Origin: an uncultured Eubacteriales bacterium
GTDB taxonomy: Bacteria > Bacillota > Clostridia > Christensenellales > CAG-138
DNA length: 64,000 nt
NCBI GenBank assembly: GCA_900546845.1
Contig: UREK01000006.1
Coordinates: 1-64,000, forward strand
Direction of reading: 5' to 3'
Shown: in pieces, positions 17,337-26,086 of the stretch
Layout of the letters: each line of letters starts with the position of its first letter
How positions within the stretch are numbered: the first letter of the stretch is position 1
Translations under genes and position numbers: made by a program
Notes under the pieces: generated by a model
The model's database searches: none
What the model saw: the letters and a program-made list of their open reading frames with translations, nothing else
Told to the model about the DNA's origin: nothing

Positions 17337-17813
17337 ATGGCATTTTCGGAGATCTTTTCCGCGCTGCGCAAAAAGGAAGGGCTTTCTCAAAGCGAGATGG
17401 CGCAACGCCTGTTCGTAACGCGGCAGGCGGTTTCACGCTGGGAATGCGGCGAAACGACGCCGAACCTGGAAACAATGCAGCGTATTTCAAAGGAGTTCCG
17501 CATTTCGATCAATACGCTCCTTGGGAGCCCACAAGCGCTCGTGTGCCAAAGCTGCGGCATGCCGCTTGCTGACGATTGCTTCATCGGCACGGACGCGGAC
17601 GGCGCGCTGAACGAAAAATACTGTAAATGGTGCTTTGCGGACGGTCAGTTCACATACGAGTGCACGATGGAGGAAATGATCGAATCCTGCGTGCCGCACA
17701 TGTTGGGCAACGGCTGGGAAAACGAGGCGGATTGCCGCGCGTTCATGGCGCGTATCCTGCCCACGCTGGAGCGCTGGAAGCCAGCCTCCGCGCCTGCGGA
17801 AACAGGGAAATAA
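17337..17813 (+). CDS. XRE-family regulator fused to a putative zinc-ribbon domain
   Basis: This 158-residue protein has a Cro/C1-type helix-turn-helix (FSALRKKEGLSQSEMAQRLF to NTLLG, residues 5-63). It is followed by a Cys-rich domain, CQSCGMPL ... EKYCKWCFADGQFTYECTMEE ... CVPHMLGNGWENEADCR, which matches the putative zinc-ribbon family PF12674. The fusion suggests a repressor responding to a metal, redox state or bound ligand, an inference. It has its own promoter and a 14-bp terminator stem. Confidence 0.85.
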   Translation: MAFSEIFSALRKKEGLSQSEMAQRLFVTRQAVSRWECGETTPNLETMQRISKEFRISINTLLGSPQALVCQSCGMPLADDCFIGTDADGALNEKYCKWCFADGQFTYECTMEEMIESCVPHMLGNGWENEADCRAFMARILPTLERWKPASAPAETGK

Positions 17814-17826
17814 GAAAAGATTGAAA

Positions 17827-17860
17827 AGCGGCCTCCGCGCTGATGCGCGGAGGCCGCTTT
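17827..17860 (+). terminator. Intrinsic terminator
   Basis: AGCGGCCTCCGCGC (17827-17840) pairs with GCGCGGAGGCCGCT (17845-17858), then TT. It follows the XRE gene by 14 bases and is joined directly to the dispersed repeat. Confidence 0.75.
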
Positions 17861-17896
17861 CGGCTGTCGCTAAAGTGGCAGTTGCCGCTTTAGCGA
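17861..17896 (+). repeat. Dispersed palindromic element, copy B
   Basis: CGGCTGTCGCTAAAGTGGCA then GTTGCCGCTTTAGCGA. TCGCTAAAGTGGCA pairs with TGCCGCTTTAGCGA apart from one G-T. It matches the minus-strand reading of 1-30 and, like it, comes right after a terminator stem. Confidence 0.65.
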
Positions 17897-17992
17897 GGTA
17901 TGTACATCGTGCTTGCGCTGTTGGCGCGGCCAGCGCTTCGTGTAAAGAAGGCCTGCGCCGCAAGGCTTTTCGCTTGCAACGCACAGGGCATG

Positions 17993-18024
17993 AAAAAGCA
18001 GGCCGCATTTGCAGCCTGCGCTTT
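17993..18024 (-). terminator. Terminator of the aminotransferase unit
   Basis: On the minus strand GCAGGC (18014-18019) and GCCTGC (17998-18003) form a hairpin followed by TTTTTCA. Confidence 0.65.
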
Positions 18025-18034
18025 TCCATGCTTC

Positions 18035-19231
18035 TTATTTCTTGCGCTCGTTGTACTTCTTGATGCCGAGGGCGAGCAGATCCATCGCGCGCTCCAGGTC
18101 GGCCTGCTTGAGCACGTAGGCCAGGCGTACTTCGTCCTTGCCATGGCCGGGCGTAGCGTAGAAGCCTTCGCCGGGGGCGTACATGACGGTTTCGCCGTTG
18201 TCCTCAAACTCGGTCAGGAGCCACTTCTGGAACTCGTCCGTGTTGTCCACGGGGAGCTTCGCCATGACGTAGAACGCGCCCTTGGGTTCCTTGCAGACCA
18301 CGCCGGGGATTGCCTGCAGCTTGGCATAGATGGTATCGCGGCGGCGCTTGTATTCTTCGCGCACAGCGTCGAAGTAGGATGGATCCACGGTGTAAAGCGC
18401 CGCCGAAGCGATCTGGTCCAGCGTGGCGACGGAAAGGCGCGCCTGGCAGAACTTGAGGATCTGCTGCTGGAGTTCCTTATTGCGGGTGATGAGCGTGCCG
18501 ATACGCGCGCCGCAGGCGCTGAAGCGCTTGGAGACGGAGTCGATGACAATGGCGTTCTCCGCAATGTCGTCAAACTGCGCAATGCTCTGGAGCGGCTCGC
18601 CGGCATAGACGAACTCGCGGTACACTTCGTCGCCGATGAGGAAGAGGCCGTGCTCCTTGGCGATGTCCGCGATCATGCGCAGCTCCTCCGGCTTGAGGAC
18701 GATGCCCGTCGGGTTGCCGGGGTTGGTGAACATGATGGCGCGGGTCTTCTCGTTGATGAGCGCCTCGATCTTTTCGCGGTTGGCGAAGTTGTAGCCTTCC
18801 TCGGGCGTTGTGGTGAGCGGCCGGATGGTCGCGCCCGTCGCGCGCACGAAGGTGTTGTAGTTGGGGTAGAAGGGTTCCGGGATGATGATTTCATCGCCGT
18901 CGTCCAGGATGCAGTTGAGGGCGATGGAAAGCGCCTCGCTGCCGCCGGTGGTGATGATCACATCGCTTGTCTCCAGGTGAATATTCAGGTTGGCGTAGTA
19001 CTTTTTGACCGCCTCAATCATCTCCGGGATGCCGGGGGAGGGAGCGTATTCAAGCACAGGCTGCTCAAAGTTTTTGATCGCATCAAAATAGGCCTGCGGG
19101 GTTTCGATGTCGGGCTGGCCGATGTTGAGGTGATAGATCTTCGTGCCCCGCTTCTTCGCTTCTACCTGATAGGGATAGAACTTGCGGATGGGCGAAAGAT
19201 TGCATTTCTGCACTTTGCTGGAGAACTTCAT
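18035..19231 (-). CDS. Class I/II pyridoxal-phosphate aminotransferase
   Basis: This 398-residue aminotransferase is of the aspartate-aminotransferase fold. Visible features are LNIGQPDIETP near the N-terminus, FTNPGNPTGIVL, GDEVYREF and the PLP lysine in SVSKRFSACGARIG; the final Arg region is EVRLAYVL. It transfers amino groups between amino and 2-oxo acids; the exact substrate is unclear. It has an AGGAGG start and follows the VanW gene by 55 bases on the same strand, so co-transcription is likely though the functions seem unrelated. Confidence 0.9.
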   Translation of the reverse strand: MKFSSKVQKCNLSPIRKFYPYQVEAKKRGTKIYHLNIGQPDIETPQAYFDAIKNFEQPVLEYAPSPGIPEMIEAVKKYYANLNIHLETSDVIITTGGSEALSIALNCILDDGDEIIIPEPFYPNYNTFVRATGATIRPLTTTPEEGYNFANREKIEALINEKTRAIMFTNPGNPTGIVLKPEELRMIADIAKEHGLFLIGDEVYREFVYAGEPLQSIAQFDDIAENAIVIDSVSKRFSACGARIGTLITRNKELQQQILKFCQARLSVATLDQIASAALYTVDPSYFDAVREEYKRRRDTIYAKLQAIPGVVCKEPKGAFYVMAKLPVDNTDEFQKWLLTEFEDNGETVMYAPGEGFYATPGHGKDEVRLAYVLKQADLERAMDLLALGIKKYNERKK

Positions 19232-19286
19232 GGAAAACCTCCTGATGTATTAAATTGGGTTGCCCCAAAAGGAAAGCGAAGGATGC

Positions 19287-20873
19287 TTAAGAGCCGGTTG
19301 ATGGCGCGGGCAGGCTTGCGTCCCCGGTGCCGACGGTCTTCTTCTGCGTAACGGCGTTGTAGGTTTCCGAATACAGGGTCTCTGTGGATTCCAGCACGCC
19401 GTTGCGGTAAAGGTCGCGGTACGCGGTCACTTTATACCCTGTACGCGCGGTGACGGTGACTTCCTCGTATCCGACAGGCCAGGTGGGTTCCTCGGTTATG
19501 ATCGGTTCGCCGGGTTCGATCTCCTCATCCACAACGCCGCGCAGCTCATAGGTCACGCCTTCGGGCAATGGCTCGCCGTAGATGTAGACGGTCATGGTGT
19601 GTTCTTCCTGGTCGCAGTAGGCGAAGATGAAAAGCGGCGCGCCCGTGTTGTTCACGAAGTTGAGGCTCTTGCCGCTCTCCACCGTGCCGGTGACGGTGGA
19701 ATCAAGCCCCTTATCCACATAGCTCGACGGCCAGGAATGATGCCGCCGCTCCGTGATGGAGATGCCTTCAATTCCCTGCGCAAGGATTTCCTCCAGCGTA
19801 GAGCCGCGCTGCATGGAGGCGTTTGCGCGCAACAGCGCGCCGTAAAGCGTAGTGCTGACCTGGCAGATGCCGCCGCCGGGCTCGTCCTCATAGCGTTCGC
19901 CGCTGACGATGCCGGGCGCGAGGGGCCAGCCGCCTGCTTCCGTGCGCGGGCCAATGTAGGCGTTGAAGTTAAACTCTTCGCCCGGCTCGACCTTTGCGCC
20001 GTTGAGCAGCGTGGTTGCCTTTTGGATGTTGCCGACGCGCTTTTCGTTGCGCGCGGCACGGCTGCCGCCGAAGCTCGTCTGGTATTCGGCGCGGTATTGG
20101 GTCACAAGCTTGATTTCCTCCACGGTTTGGGTGGGGGAAACGTACTCGAGCTCCGGCGTGAGCGTCGCGGTGTATTGGCCTTCTGCCATGAGCGCGAGGA
20201 TCTCTTCAAAAAGAGCTTCCTGGTTCAGCATATAGCCATCCGCCCCCTCCGCATAGGTGAAAGCAGGGGAATCCGCGGCGGTGACAGGGATGGCGGAAGG
20301 CTCCACCGGCGCGGTATCGACCACAGCGCCGATGGCGGCAAGGCGCGCGATGAGCGTATCGTGATCCGGGACAAGCGCGGCGGAATAGGCGCGGCCCTGC
20401 GTACGGACTTCGTCCTGCAAGGCGTTGTTTTGCAGCAGCGTGCCGGTTTTGCCAAGGAGGATCGCCTCATCGAGCACCTCCTCAAGCGTGGAAGATGGGG
20501 CCATGTCGGCCGCTGTGAGCACCCAGAGGGTCGAACCGTGGCGCACGGTGATGTTGATGGAGGAAAGCGCGGCGTCAAGCTCTGCCTGCACAGCGGAGCG
20601 CGCAGCGGCATACGTCATGCCGGAAACGTCCACGCCGTTGACCGTAACGCCCTCGATAAAGACGCTTTGCGTTTTCATTGCGGCGATCTGCGCCTCGTCC
20701 GGCTTTTCTACGAACAGGTGCAACACAAACAGGACTGCCGAAACCAACAGCAGACCGAAAAAGACGAGCTTTGAAATATTCGCAAGGCGCTTGAGGCGCA
20801 GATGCGCCTGCTTTGCGCGGCTTTGCGGGTTCCTGCCAGCGCGCGCGCCGGGAACTTCGGAGCGTTTTTCCAT
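19287..20873 (-). CDS. VanW family cell-wall protein (YoaR-like)
   Basis: This 528-residue protein has a basic N-terminus and one membrane helix (LVFFGLLLVSAVLFVLHLFV). Two putative peptidoglycan-binding segments follow (VNGVDVSGMTYAAARSAV marks the first), then the VanW domain (KVEPGEEFNFNAYIGPRTEA; DEPGGGICQVSTTLYGALL; ERRHHSWPSSYV) and a G5-like C-terminal beta segment. VanW proteins are common in Firmicutes and their role in the wall is unknown. Of two nearby ATGs the one at 20873 fits the GAGG site. Confidence 0.88.
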   Translation of the reverse strand: MEKRSEVPGARAGRNPQSRAKQAHLRLKRLANISKLVFFGLLLVSAVLFVLHLFVEKPDEAQIAAMKTQSVFIEGVTVNGVDVSGMTYAAARSAVQAELDAALSSINITVRHGSTLWVLTAADMAPSSTLEEVLDEAILLGKTGTLLQNNALQDEVRTQGRAYSAALVPDHDTLIARLAAIGAVVDTAPVEPSAIPVTAADSPAFTYAEGADGYMLNQEALFEEILALMAEGQYTATLTPELEYVSPTQTVEEIKLVTQYRAEYQTSFGGSRAARNEKRVGNIQKATTLLNGAKVEPGEEFNFNAYIGPRTEAGGWPLAPGIVSGERYEDEPGGGICQVSTTLYGALLRANASMQRGSTLEEILAQGIEGISITERRHHSWPSSYVDKGLDSTVTGTVESGKSLNFVNNTGAPLFIFAYCDQEEHTMTVYIYGEPLPEGVTYELRGVVDEEIEPGEPIITEEPTWPVGYEEVTVTARTGYKVTAYRDLYRNGVLESTETLYSETYNAVTQKKTVGTGDASLPAPSTGS

Positions 20874-20893
20874 CGCGTTCATACCTCGCTGAG

Positions 20894-20922
20894 ATTATAC
20901 AACAACTTGGGCGTTTGGGCAA
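20894..20922 (-). promoter_or_regulatory. Promoter of the VanW-aminotransferase unit
   Basis: On the minus strand TTGCCC (20917-20922), 17-base spacer, TATAAT (20894-20899). Confidence 0.65.
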
Positions 20923-20977
20923 CAGGCCATGGGGGAATATCACCGTCCGGCCGACGATTGTTCACAAATTCCGGCGC

Positions 20978-21006
20978 TTGTTAGAACTGGAAAAAGAGAG
21001 TATACT
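20978..21006 (+). promoter_or_regulatory. Promoter of the RNase J operon
   Basis: TTGTTA (20978-20983), 17-base spacer, TATACT (21001-21006). The leader to the start codon is about 60 bases. It is divergent from the VanW promoter. Confidence 0.6.
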
Positions 21007-21074
21007 ATAATTGAATAAATATGGAACGGCACGCTCCATTGAATAATTAAAAAGCAAGAAAGAGAGGCTTTCAT

Positions 21075-22742
21075 TTGGCATCCAAATCAAAGGCAAAGCT
21101 GAAGATCATCCCGCTTGGCGGCGTGGGTGAGATCGGCAAGAACATGACCGTCATCGAATACGGCAGGGACATCGTCGTGGTCGATTGCGGGCTAATCTTC
21201 CCGGATGACGATATGCCCGGCATCGACCTTGTGATCCCGGACATGTCCTATCTGGAAAAAAACGCGGAGAAGCTTCGCGGCATCCTGATCACCCATGGCC
21301 ACGAGGATCACATCGGCGCGGTCCCCTATGCGCTTAAAAAGTTCCAGACGCCCGTATTCGGCACGCGGCTTACGATGGCGCTCATCGAGCACAAGCTGGA
21401 TGAAGCAAAGATTAAAAACGCAGACCTGCGCTGCATCGCCCCTGGGGACAAGGTGCAGCTGGGCTGCTTTACGGTGGAGTTCATCAAGACCAGCCACTCC
21501 ATTGCGGGCGCGGTTGCGATTGCGATCACCACGCCTGTCGGTACGTTGATCCATACCGGCGACTTTAAGGTGGATTATACGCCGCTTGACGGCGAGCCCA
21601 TCGACGTAGCGCGCCTTGCACATTACGGCGCGAAGGGCGTGCTCGCGCTCATGAGCGATTCCACCAACGCGGAGCTTTCCGGACACACGCAGTCCGAGCG
21701 GGAGATCGGCAAGACCTTCGAGCATTATTTTGAAATTGCGAAGGGCCGCGTGATCGTGGCAACGTTCGCTTCCAACATCTACCGCATCCAGCAGATCGCG
21801 GATGTAGCGATCGCACATGGCCGGGTGATCTGCTTCCAGGGGCGGAGCATGGTCAACATCGCAAAGGTAGCGAGTGAGCTTGGCTACCTGAACATCCCGG
21901 TGGAAAAGATCGTTGAAGTCGAAAAGCTGCGCAAGATCGACGATGAGAAGGTCTGCGTCATTACGACCGGCAGCCAGGGCGAGCCCATGAGCGGCCTGTT
22001 CCGCATGGCGAATGCCTCGCACCGGCTCAACATCGGCAAAGGGGACATGGTCATCATCTCCGCGTCCTCCATCCCGGGCAACGAGATCGCCGTTTCCCGT
22101 GTCATCAACCAGCTCTATCAAAAGGGTGCGAAGGTCGTCTACGACCGCATGGCAGACGTGCACGTTTCCGGCCATGCCCGGCGCGAGGAGCTCCGGCTGA
22201 TGTTCACGCTCACGAAGCCGAAGTATTTCGTGCCCGTGCACGGCGAGGCGCGGCACCTTTACCAGCATGCGGAGCTTGCCGAGGAGATGGGCATCCCGAC
22301 GGAGAACATCGTTGTCCCGGAGATCGGCAGCGTCATCGAGCTTACGCGCAACGACATCCGGCTCAACGGCTCCGTGCCTTCCGGCAGCGTGATGATCGAC
22401 GGCAACAGCGTCGGCGAAATCGGCGACGTCGTGCTGCGGGACCGCAAGCTGCTCTCAGAAGAGGGGCTTTTCACCGTGGTGATCCTGCTCAAGAAGAAGA
22501 CGGGCGAACTGGCCGCCCCGGTAGAGGTCATCTCCCGCGGGTTCGTGTACCTCAAAAATTCGGAGGAACTTGTCAAGGACGCGCGCACACTTGTGAACGA
22601 GCTCGCGGCGCAGTTTGGATCGGCACACCGTTCGGAATGGTCGTCCATTAAAAACAACATCCGTTCCTCCCTCAAGACTTTCCTTTATAATAAAACGAAG
22701 CGCACGCCGATGATCTTCCCGATCATCATCGAGATCGACTGA
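21075..22742 (+). CDS. rnjA: Ribonuclease J
   Basis: This 555-residue metallo-beta-lactamase/beta-CASP nuclease degrades mRNA 5' to 3' and also cuts internally. The metal motif HGHEDHIG is at 74-81, with further ligands in the TSHSIAGAVAI, HTGDFKVD and HVSGHARREEL regions. The C-terminal domain is complete. The start is TTG behind AGAGAGG. It leads an operon with a YlbF-family gene 19 bases downstream, then mltG and a U32 peptidase. RnjA versus RnjB cannot be decided with one copy in view. Confidence 0.93.
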   Translation: MASKSKAKLKIIPLGGVGEIGKNMTVIEYGRDIVVVDCGLIFPDDDMPGIDLVIPDMSYLEKNAEKLRGILITHGHEDHIGAVPYALKKFQTPVFGTRLTMALIEHKLDEAKIKNADLRCIAPGDKVQLGCFTVEFIKTSHSIAGAVAIAITTPVGTLIHTGDFKVDYTPLDGEPIDVARLAHYGAKGVLALMSDSTNAELSGHTQSEREIGKTFEHYFEIAKGRVIVATFASNIYRIQQIADVAIAHGRVICFQGRSMVNIAKVASELGYLNIPVEKIVEVEKLRKIDDEKVCVITTGSQGEPMSGLFRMANASHRLNIGKGDMVIISASSIPGNEIAVSRVINQLYQKGAKVVYDRMADVHVSGHARREELRLMFTLTKPKYFVPVHGEARHLYQHAELAEEMGIPTENIVVPEIGSVIELTRNDIRLNGSVPSGSVMIDGNSVGEIGDVVLRDRKLLSEEGLFTVVILLKKKTGELAAPVEVISRGFVYLKNSEELVKDARTLVNELAAQFGSAHRSEWSSIKNNIRSSLKTFLYNKTKRTPMIFPIIIEID

Positions 22743-22761
22743 AACGAAAGGAGAACGAAGC

Positions 22762-23103
22762 ATGATTTACGATAAGGCGCGGGAGCTTTCCAAAATGCTT
22801 GCGGAAAGCGAGGAATACAAAACCTATAAGCAGACGCAGGAAAAGGCGTTTGTGAACGAAACCACTAAGGCCCTCATCAAGGAGTACCATCAGCTCCAGA
22901 TGCAGGCTCAGGCTGCGATCGTACAGGGCAAGAAGGACGACGCCTGCATGGAACGCCTGCAAAAGATTGGGGAAGTGCTCCAGCTCAACCGGGACGCATC
23001 GGACTATCTGATGGCGGAATACCGCCTCAACGTGATGCTGGGCGACGTATATAAAATCCTTGCCGAGGCCATTGACGTTGACCTCGGCATGCTGGAAGGC
23101 TGA
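22762..23103 (+). CDS. YlbF/YmcA family protein
   Basis: This 113-residue helical protein contains the family pattern ARELSKMLAESEEYKTYKQ and LIKEYHQLQMQAQ. In Bacillus, YlbF and YmcA with YaaT form a complex that steers RNase Y and affects competence, biofilm and sporulation. Here the gene sits next to RNase J. It has GAAAGGAG upstream and ends two bases before mltG, so it is tightly coupled. Confidence 0.88.
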   Translation: MIYDKARELSKMLAESEEYKTYKQTQEKAFVNETTKALIKEYHQLQMQAQAAIVQGKKDDACMERLQKIGEVLQLNRDASDYLMAEYRLNVMLGDVYKILAEAIDVDLGMLEG

Positions 23104-23105
23104 CC

Positions 23106-24278
23106 ATGGAGCGCGGCAACGGCGGCGCGCGCCGCGACAACCCGGACTTTAAGCGCGCATGGCGGCGCATGCGGCCGCTCATCGTCTTTTTGCTGAGCCT
23201 CGGCATCTGCGCGGCGGTGCTGGCTGTGGGGGCGAATATTGCTTTTGAGAAGCTGTTTGCGCCCGTGGATGAGAATGATGCCACGCCCATCGTCGTAACG
23301 ATTCCTTCAAGCTCCGGCGCGTCCAGCATCGCGCGGCTGCTTTATGAGGCGGGCGGGATGGATGAGGAAGGCAACCAGCTCCCGGGCCTGATTTCGAGCA
23401 AGACCGTGTTCAAGATCTATGCGGATTTCACCGGCAAGACGAGCAAGCTCAAGGCGGGCACCTACGTGCTCTCCCGCAACATGGACATCGGGGAGATCCT
23501 TGACATCATCTGCAAGGGCAACCCGCCGCGCACCACCATGCGCCTGACCATCTCCGAAGGAACGACGGTGGAAGGTGTCGCGGAAAAGCTCGTTTCGCTC
23601 GGCGTGCTTTCCAACGCGGAGGAATTCCTCACGCTGTGCAGGACGGGAGAGGCGTTCGACTATCCCTTCCTTTCCGCGATCGAGCGGAACCCGGAGCAGG
23701 CGCGCGATTACCTCCTGGAAGGCTATCTCTTCCCGGACACCTATGAAATCTATACGGACGAATCCGCAAAATCCATCATCACGCGGCTGCTGCTGCGCTT
23801 CCGCAACGTGTTCAAGGACGAATATGTCGCCCGTGCGCAGGAGCTCGGCATGACGATGGACGAGGTGATCACGCTCGCCTCCCTCATCGAAAAGGAGGCG
23901 AAGGTGGAGAGCGACTTTGCGAAGGTTTCCGCCGTGTTCCACAACCGCCTGAACGCGGGGATGAAGCTGCAGTCCGACGCGCCGCTCAAGTACATCTTCA
24001 AGACCACAGGGACGCTGACCTACACCGAGGAACAGAAGCAAAACCCGTCGCTGTATAATACGCATGTGTATGATGGCCTGCCCCTCGGCCCGATCTGCAA
24101 CCCGGGCGAACGTGCGATCCGCGCGGCGCTTTACCCCAACGAGGATTATGTTTCCGAAGGTTTCCTGTATTTCTGCCTGATGGACGGCGCAACCGGCGAA
24201 AACGCCTATGCGAAAACGCTGGAAGAGCACAACGAGAACGTCGAACGGTACAAGGATTCATGGAACGCAACACAATAA
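23106..24278 (+). CDS. mltG: Endolytic murein transglycosylase MltG
   Basis: This 390-residue protein has a cytoplasmic basic N-terminus, one membrane helix (about 24-46), a LysM-like region and the YceG/MltG domain. The catalytic Glu is in ASLIEKEAKVESDF near residue 262. The C-terminal GLPLGPICNPG motif is intact. It cuts nascent glycan strands near the membrane and is thought to set their length. It is coupled to ylbF-like upstream and overlaps the next gene by 19 bases. Confidence 0.93.
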   Translation: MERGNGGARRDNPDFKRAWRRMRPLIVFLLSLGICAAVLAVGANIAFEKLFAPVDENDATPIVVTIPSSSGASSIARLLYEAGGMDEEGNQLPGLISSKTVFKIYADFTGKTSKLKAGTYVLSRNMDIGEILDIICKGNPPRTTMRLTISEGTTVEGVAEKLVSLGVLSNAEEFLTLCRTGEAFDYPFLSAIERNPEQARDYLLEGYLFPDTYEIYTDESAKSIITRLLLRFRNVFKDEYVARAQELGMTMDEVITLASLIEKEAKVESDFAKVSAVFHNRLNAGMKLQSDAPLKYIFKTTGTLTYTEEQKQNPSLYNTHVYDGLPLGPICNPGERAIRAALYPNEDYVSEGFLYFCLMDGATGENAYAKTLEEHNENVERYKDSWNATQ

Positions 24279-25522
24279 ACGGGGGCGCATACCCCAACCT
24301 GCCGGAGCTGCTCGCCCCGGCAGGCAATATGGAACGCTTGGAGACGGCGCTGCGCTTCGGCGCGGACTCCGTCTATCTTGGCGCGGAGACGATGAGCCTG
24401 CGCAACTATGCGGACAATTTTACGGCAGATGGTTTGCAGCGCGCCTGCGATTACGCGCACGCGCGCGGGAAGCGCGTGTATGTCGCCTGCAATGCGTTTG
24501 CGCGGGATGAGGACGTCCGCGCCCTGCCGCCGCTGCTGCGTATGATCCGCACGGCGGGGGCGGATGCGCTCATCGTGAACGATCCGGGCGTGATCCGCGT
24601 GGCGCGGGACGTTGTGCCGGAGACGCCGCTGCACCTGAGCACGCAGGCAAACACGCTCAACGCGGAGGCAGCGCTGTTTTGGCACGAAGCGGGCGTCCGC
24701 CGCATCGTGCTCGCGCGGGAGCTCTCGCTTGCGCAGGTGAAGGCGATGCGCGCGGCGCTGCCGGATGCGCTGGAGCTGGAGATATTCGTGCACGGCGCGA
24801 TGTGCGTCTCGTATTCGGGACGCTGCCTTTTGAGCAATTACATCGCCGGGCGGGATTCCAACCGCGGCGAATGTGCGCAGCCCTGCCGCTGGACGTATGA
24901 GCTGCGGGAGCGCGGGCGCGGCGGGGAATACTTCGGGATCGAGCAGGATGCGCACGGCACATACCTCCTCAACGCGCGGGACATGAACCTCATCGCACAC
25001 CTGCCCGCCGTGCTGGACACCGGCGCATGCAGCCTGAAGGTCGAAGGACGGATGAAATCCGTCGCCTACGTGGCGACGGTCGTGAACGCATACCGCATGG
25101 CGCTTGACCATTACGCAAAAACGCCGGATGCGCCGCTGCCGCCCGAAATCCCCAAAGAGCTCGATTACGCGAGCCACAGGCCATACACAACCGGCTTTGC
25201 ATTCGGCGATCCAGGGGCGGCAGGGCAGGCGCCAAAGAGCGCGGATTATGTTTCCGACGCGCAGATCAGCGCCGTCGTGCTTTCCTATGACGCAGAAGCG
25301 CAGATCGCCCATGTTGCGCAGCGTAACCGTTTTTTTGATGGCGATACGCTCTCCATCCTTTCCCCGGGCGACGTTTCGCGCGCGTTTGCCGTCCGCGGCA
25401 TCCGCAGCGAGGCAGGGGAGCCGCAGCAATCCGCGCCGCACCCGAAGCAGCGCCTTTTCATCGGTTGCAGCGAGCCGGTGCGGGCGGGGGACATCCTGCG
25501 CAGGCTCAGCGATACTCATTAA
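24260..25522 (+). CDS. Peptidase U32 family protein (TrhP-like)
   Basis: This 420-residue protein opens with PELLAPAGNMERLETALRFG and contains the U32 signature EIFVHGAMCVSYSGRCLLSNY with the Cys set in NRGECAQPCRW. U32 members include tRNA hydroxylation proteins (TrhP/YrrN-YrrO) and collagenase-like proteins. The Fe-S type Cys pattern and the usual mltG neighbourhood favour the tRNA-modification branch. It starts within the end of mltG. Confidence 0.88.
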   Translation: MERNTINGGAYPNLPELLAPAGNMERLETALRFGADSVYLGAETMSLRNYADNFTADGLQRACDYAHARGKRVYVACNAFARDEDVRALPPLLRMIRTAGADALIVNDPGVIRVARDVVPETPLHLSTQANTLNAEAALFWHEAGVRRIVLARELSLAQVKAMRAALPDALELEIFVHGAMCVSYSGRCLLSNYIAGRDSNRGECAQPCRWTYELRERGRGGEYFGIEQDAHGTYLLNARDMNLIAHLPAVLDTGACSLKVEGRMKSVAYVATVVNAYRMALDHYAKTPDAPLPPEIPKELDYASHRPYTTGFAFGDPGAAGQAPKSADYVSDAQISAVVLSYDAEAQIAHVAQRNRFFDGDTLSILSPGDVSRAFAVRGIRSEAGEPQQSAPHPKQRLFIGCSEPVRAGDILRRLSDTH

Positions 25523-25535
25523 CGAAATGCAAAAC

Positions 25536-25571
25536 AACGGGGATGGCTCCGTTCAAGCTGCCGTCCCCGTT
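25536..25571. terminator. Bidirectional terminator
   Basis: AACGGGGATGGC (25536-25547) pairs with GCCGTCCCCGTT (25560-25571), one G-T pair; GGATTTTT follows on the plus strand. It separates convergent genes. Confidence 0.75.
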
Positions 25572-25612
25572 GGATTTTTGGGCGCTGCATGCGGCTTGGA
25601 TCGCATGCCCGG

Positions 25613-26056
25613 TCATGCGATCCGCTCCAGGATCGCGGCGCAGGCGGCATCCAGGTCAACTTCACCGCTTTTGATGTGCAGCGCATGCGGCTCCGCGTCG
25701 AACATGCCATGCTTGCGCGCGAGCGCTGCGGCAAGCGGCGGGGGGAGTTTGCCGCCCATGCGCCGGGCGAAGCGCTCCTGAATGACGGAAAGCTCTGCCG
25801 TGACGAGCACGCGCAGAGCGCCGGCGGGCAGGAAGGCCAGGTGCTCCCTTTCGCTGATGACGTAAATGAGCGTCCCTGCGCCCGGCTCCATATGCACCGC
25901 AAGCAGCGCGCGGAACTTTTGCTCCGCTTCCGCTTCGTTCTTCGCAAGGCGCAGATAGTCCTTCCCGGAAAGCACCTGCGCGCCGCATTTTGCCTTGAAT
26001 GCGTTCGCCAAAGTGGATTTCCCTGTGCAGCTTTCGCCAATCAATGCGATGACCAT
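25613..26056 (-). CDS. Small P-loop nucleoside-kinase-like protein
   Basis: This 147-residue protein has Walker A GESCTGKST at its N-terminus and a PAGALRVLVTAELSVIQERF stretch like the AAA_33/cytidylate-kinase-like folds. The substrate is unknown. ATG at 26056 was chosen; an in-frame TTG at 26080 is possible. It lies 30 bases after the LysR gene on the same strand. Confidence 0.7.
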   Translation of the reverse strand: MVIALIGESCTGKSTLANAFKAKCGAQVLSGKDYLRLAKNEAEAEQKFRALLAVHMEPGAGTLIYVISEREHLAFLPAGALRVLVTAELSVIQERFARRMGGKLPPPLAAALARKHGMFDAEPHALHIKSGEVDLDAACAAILERIA

Positions 26057-26086
26057 GACTTTTCTCTCGCTTTCTTCCAAATCGGG

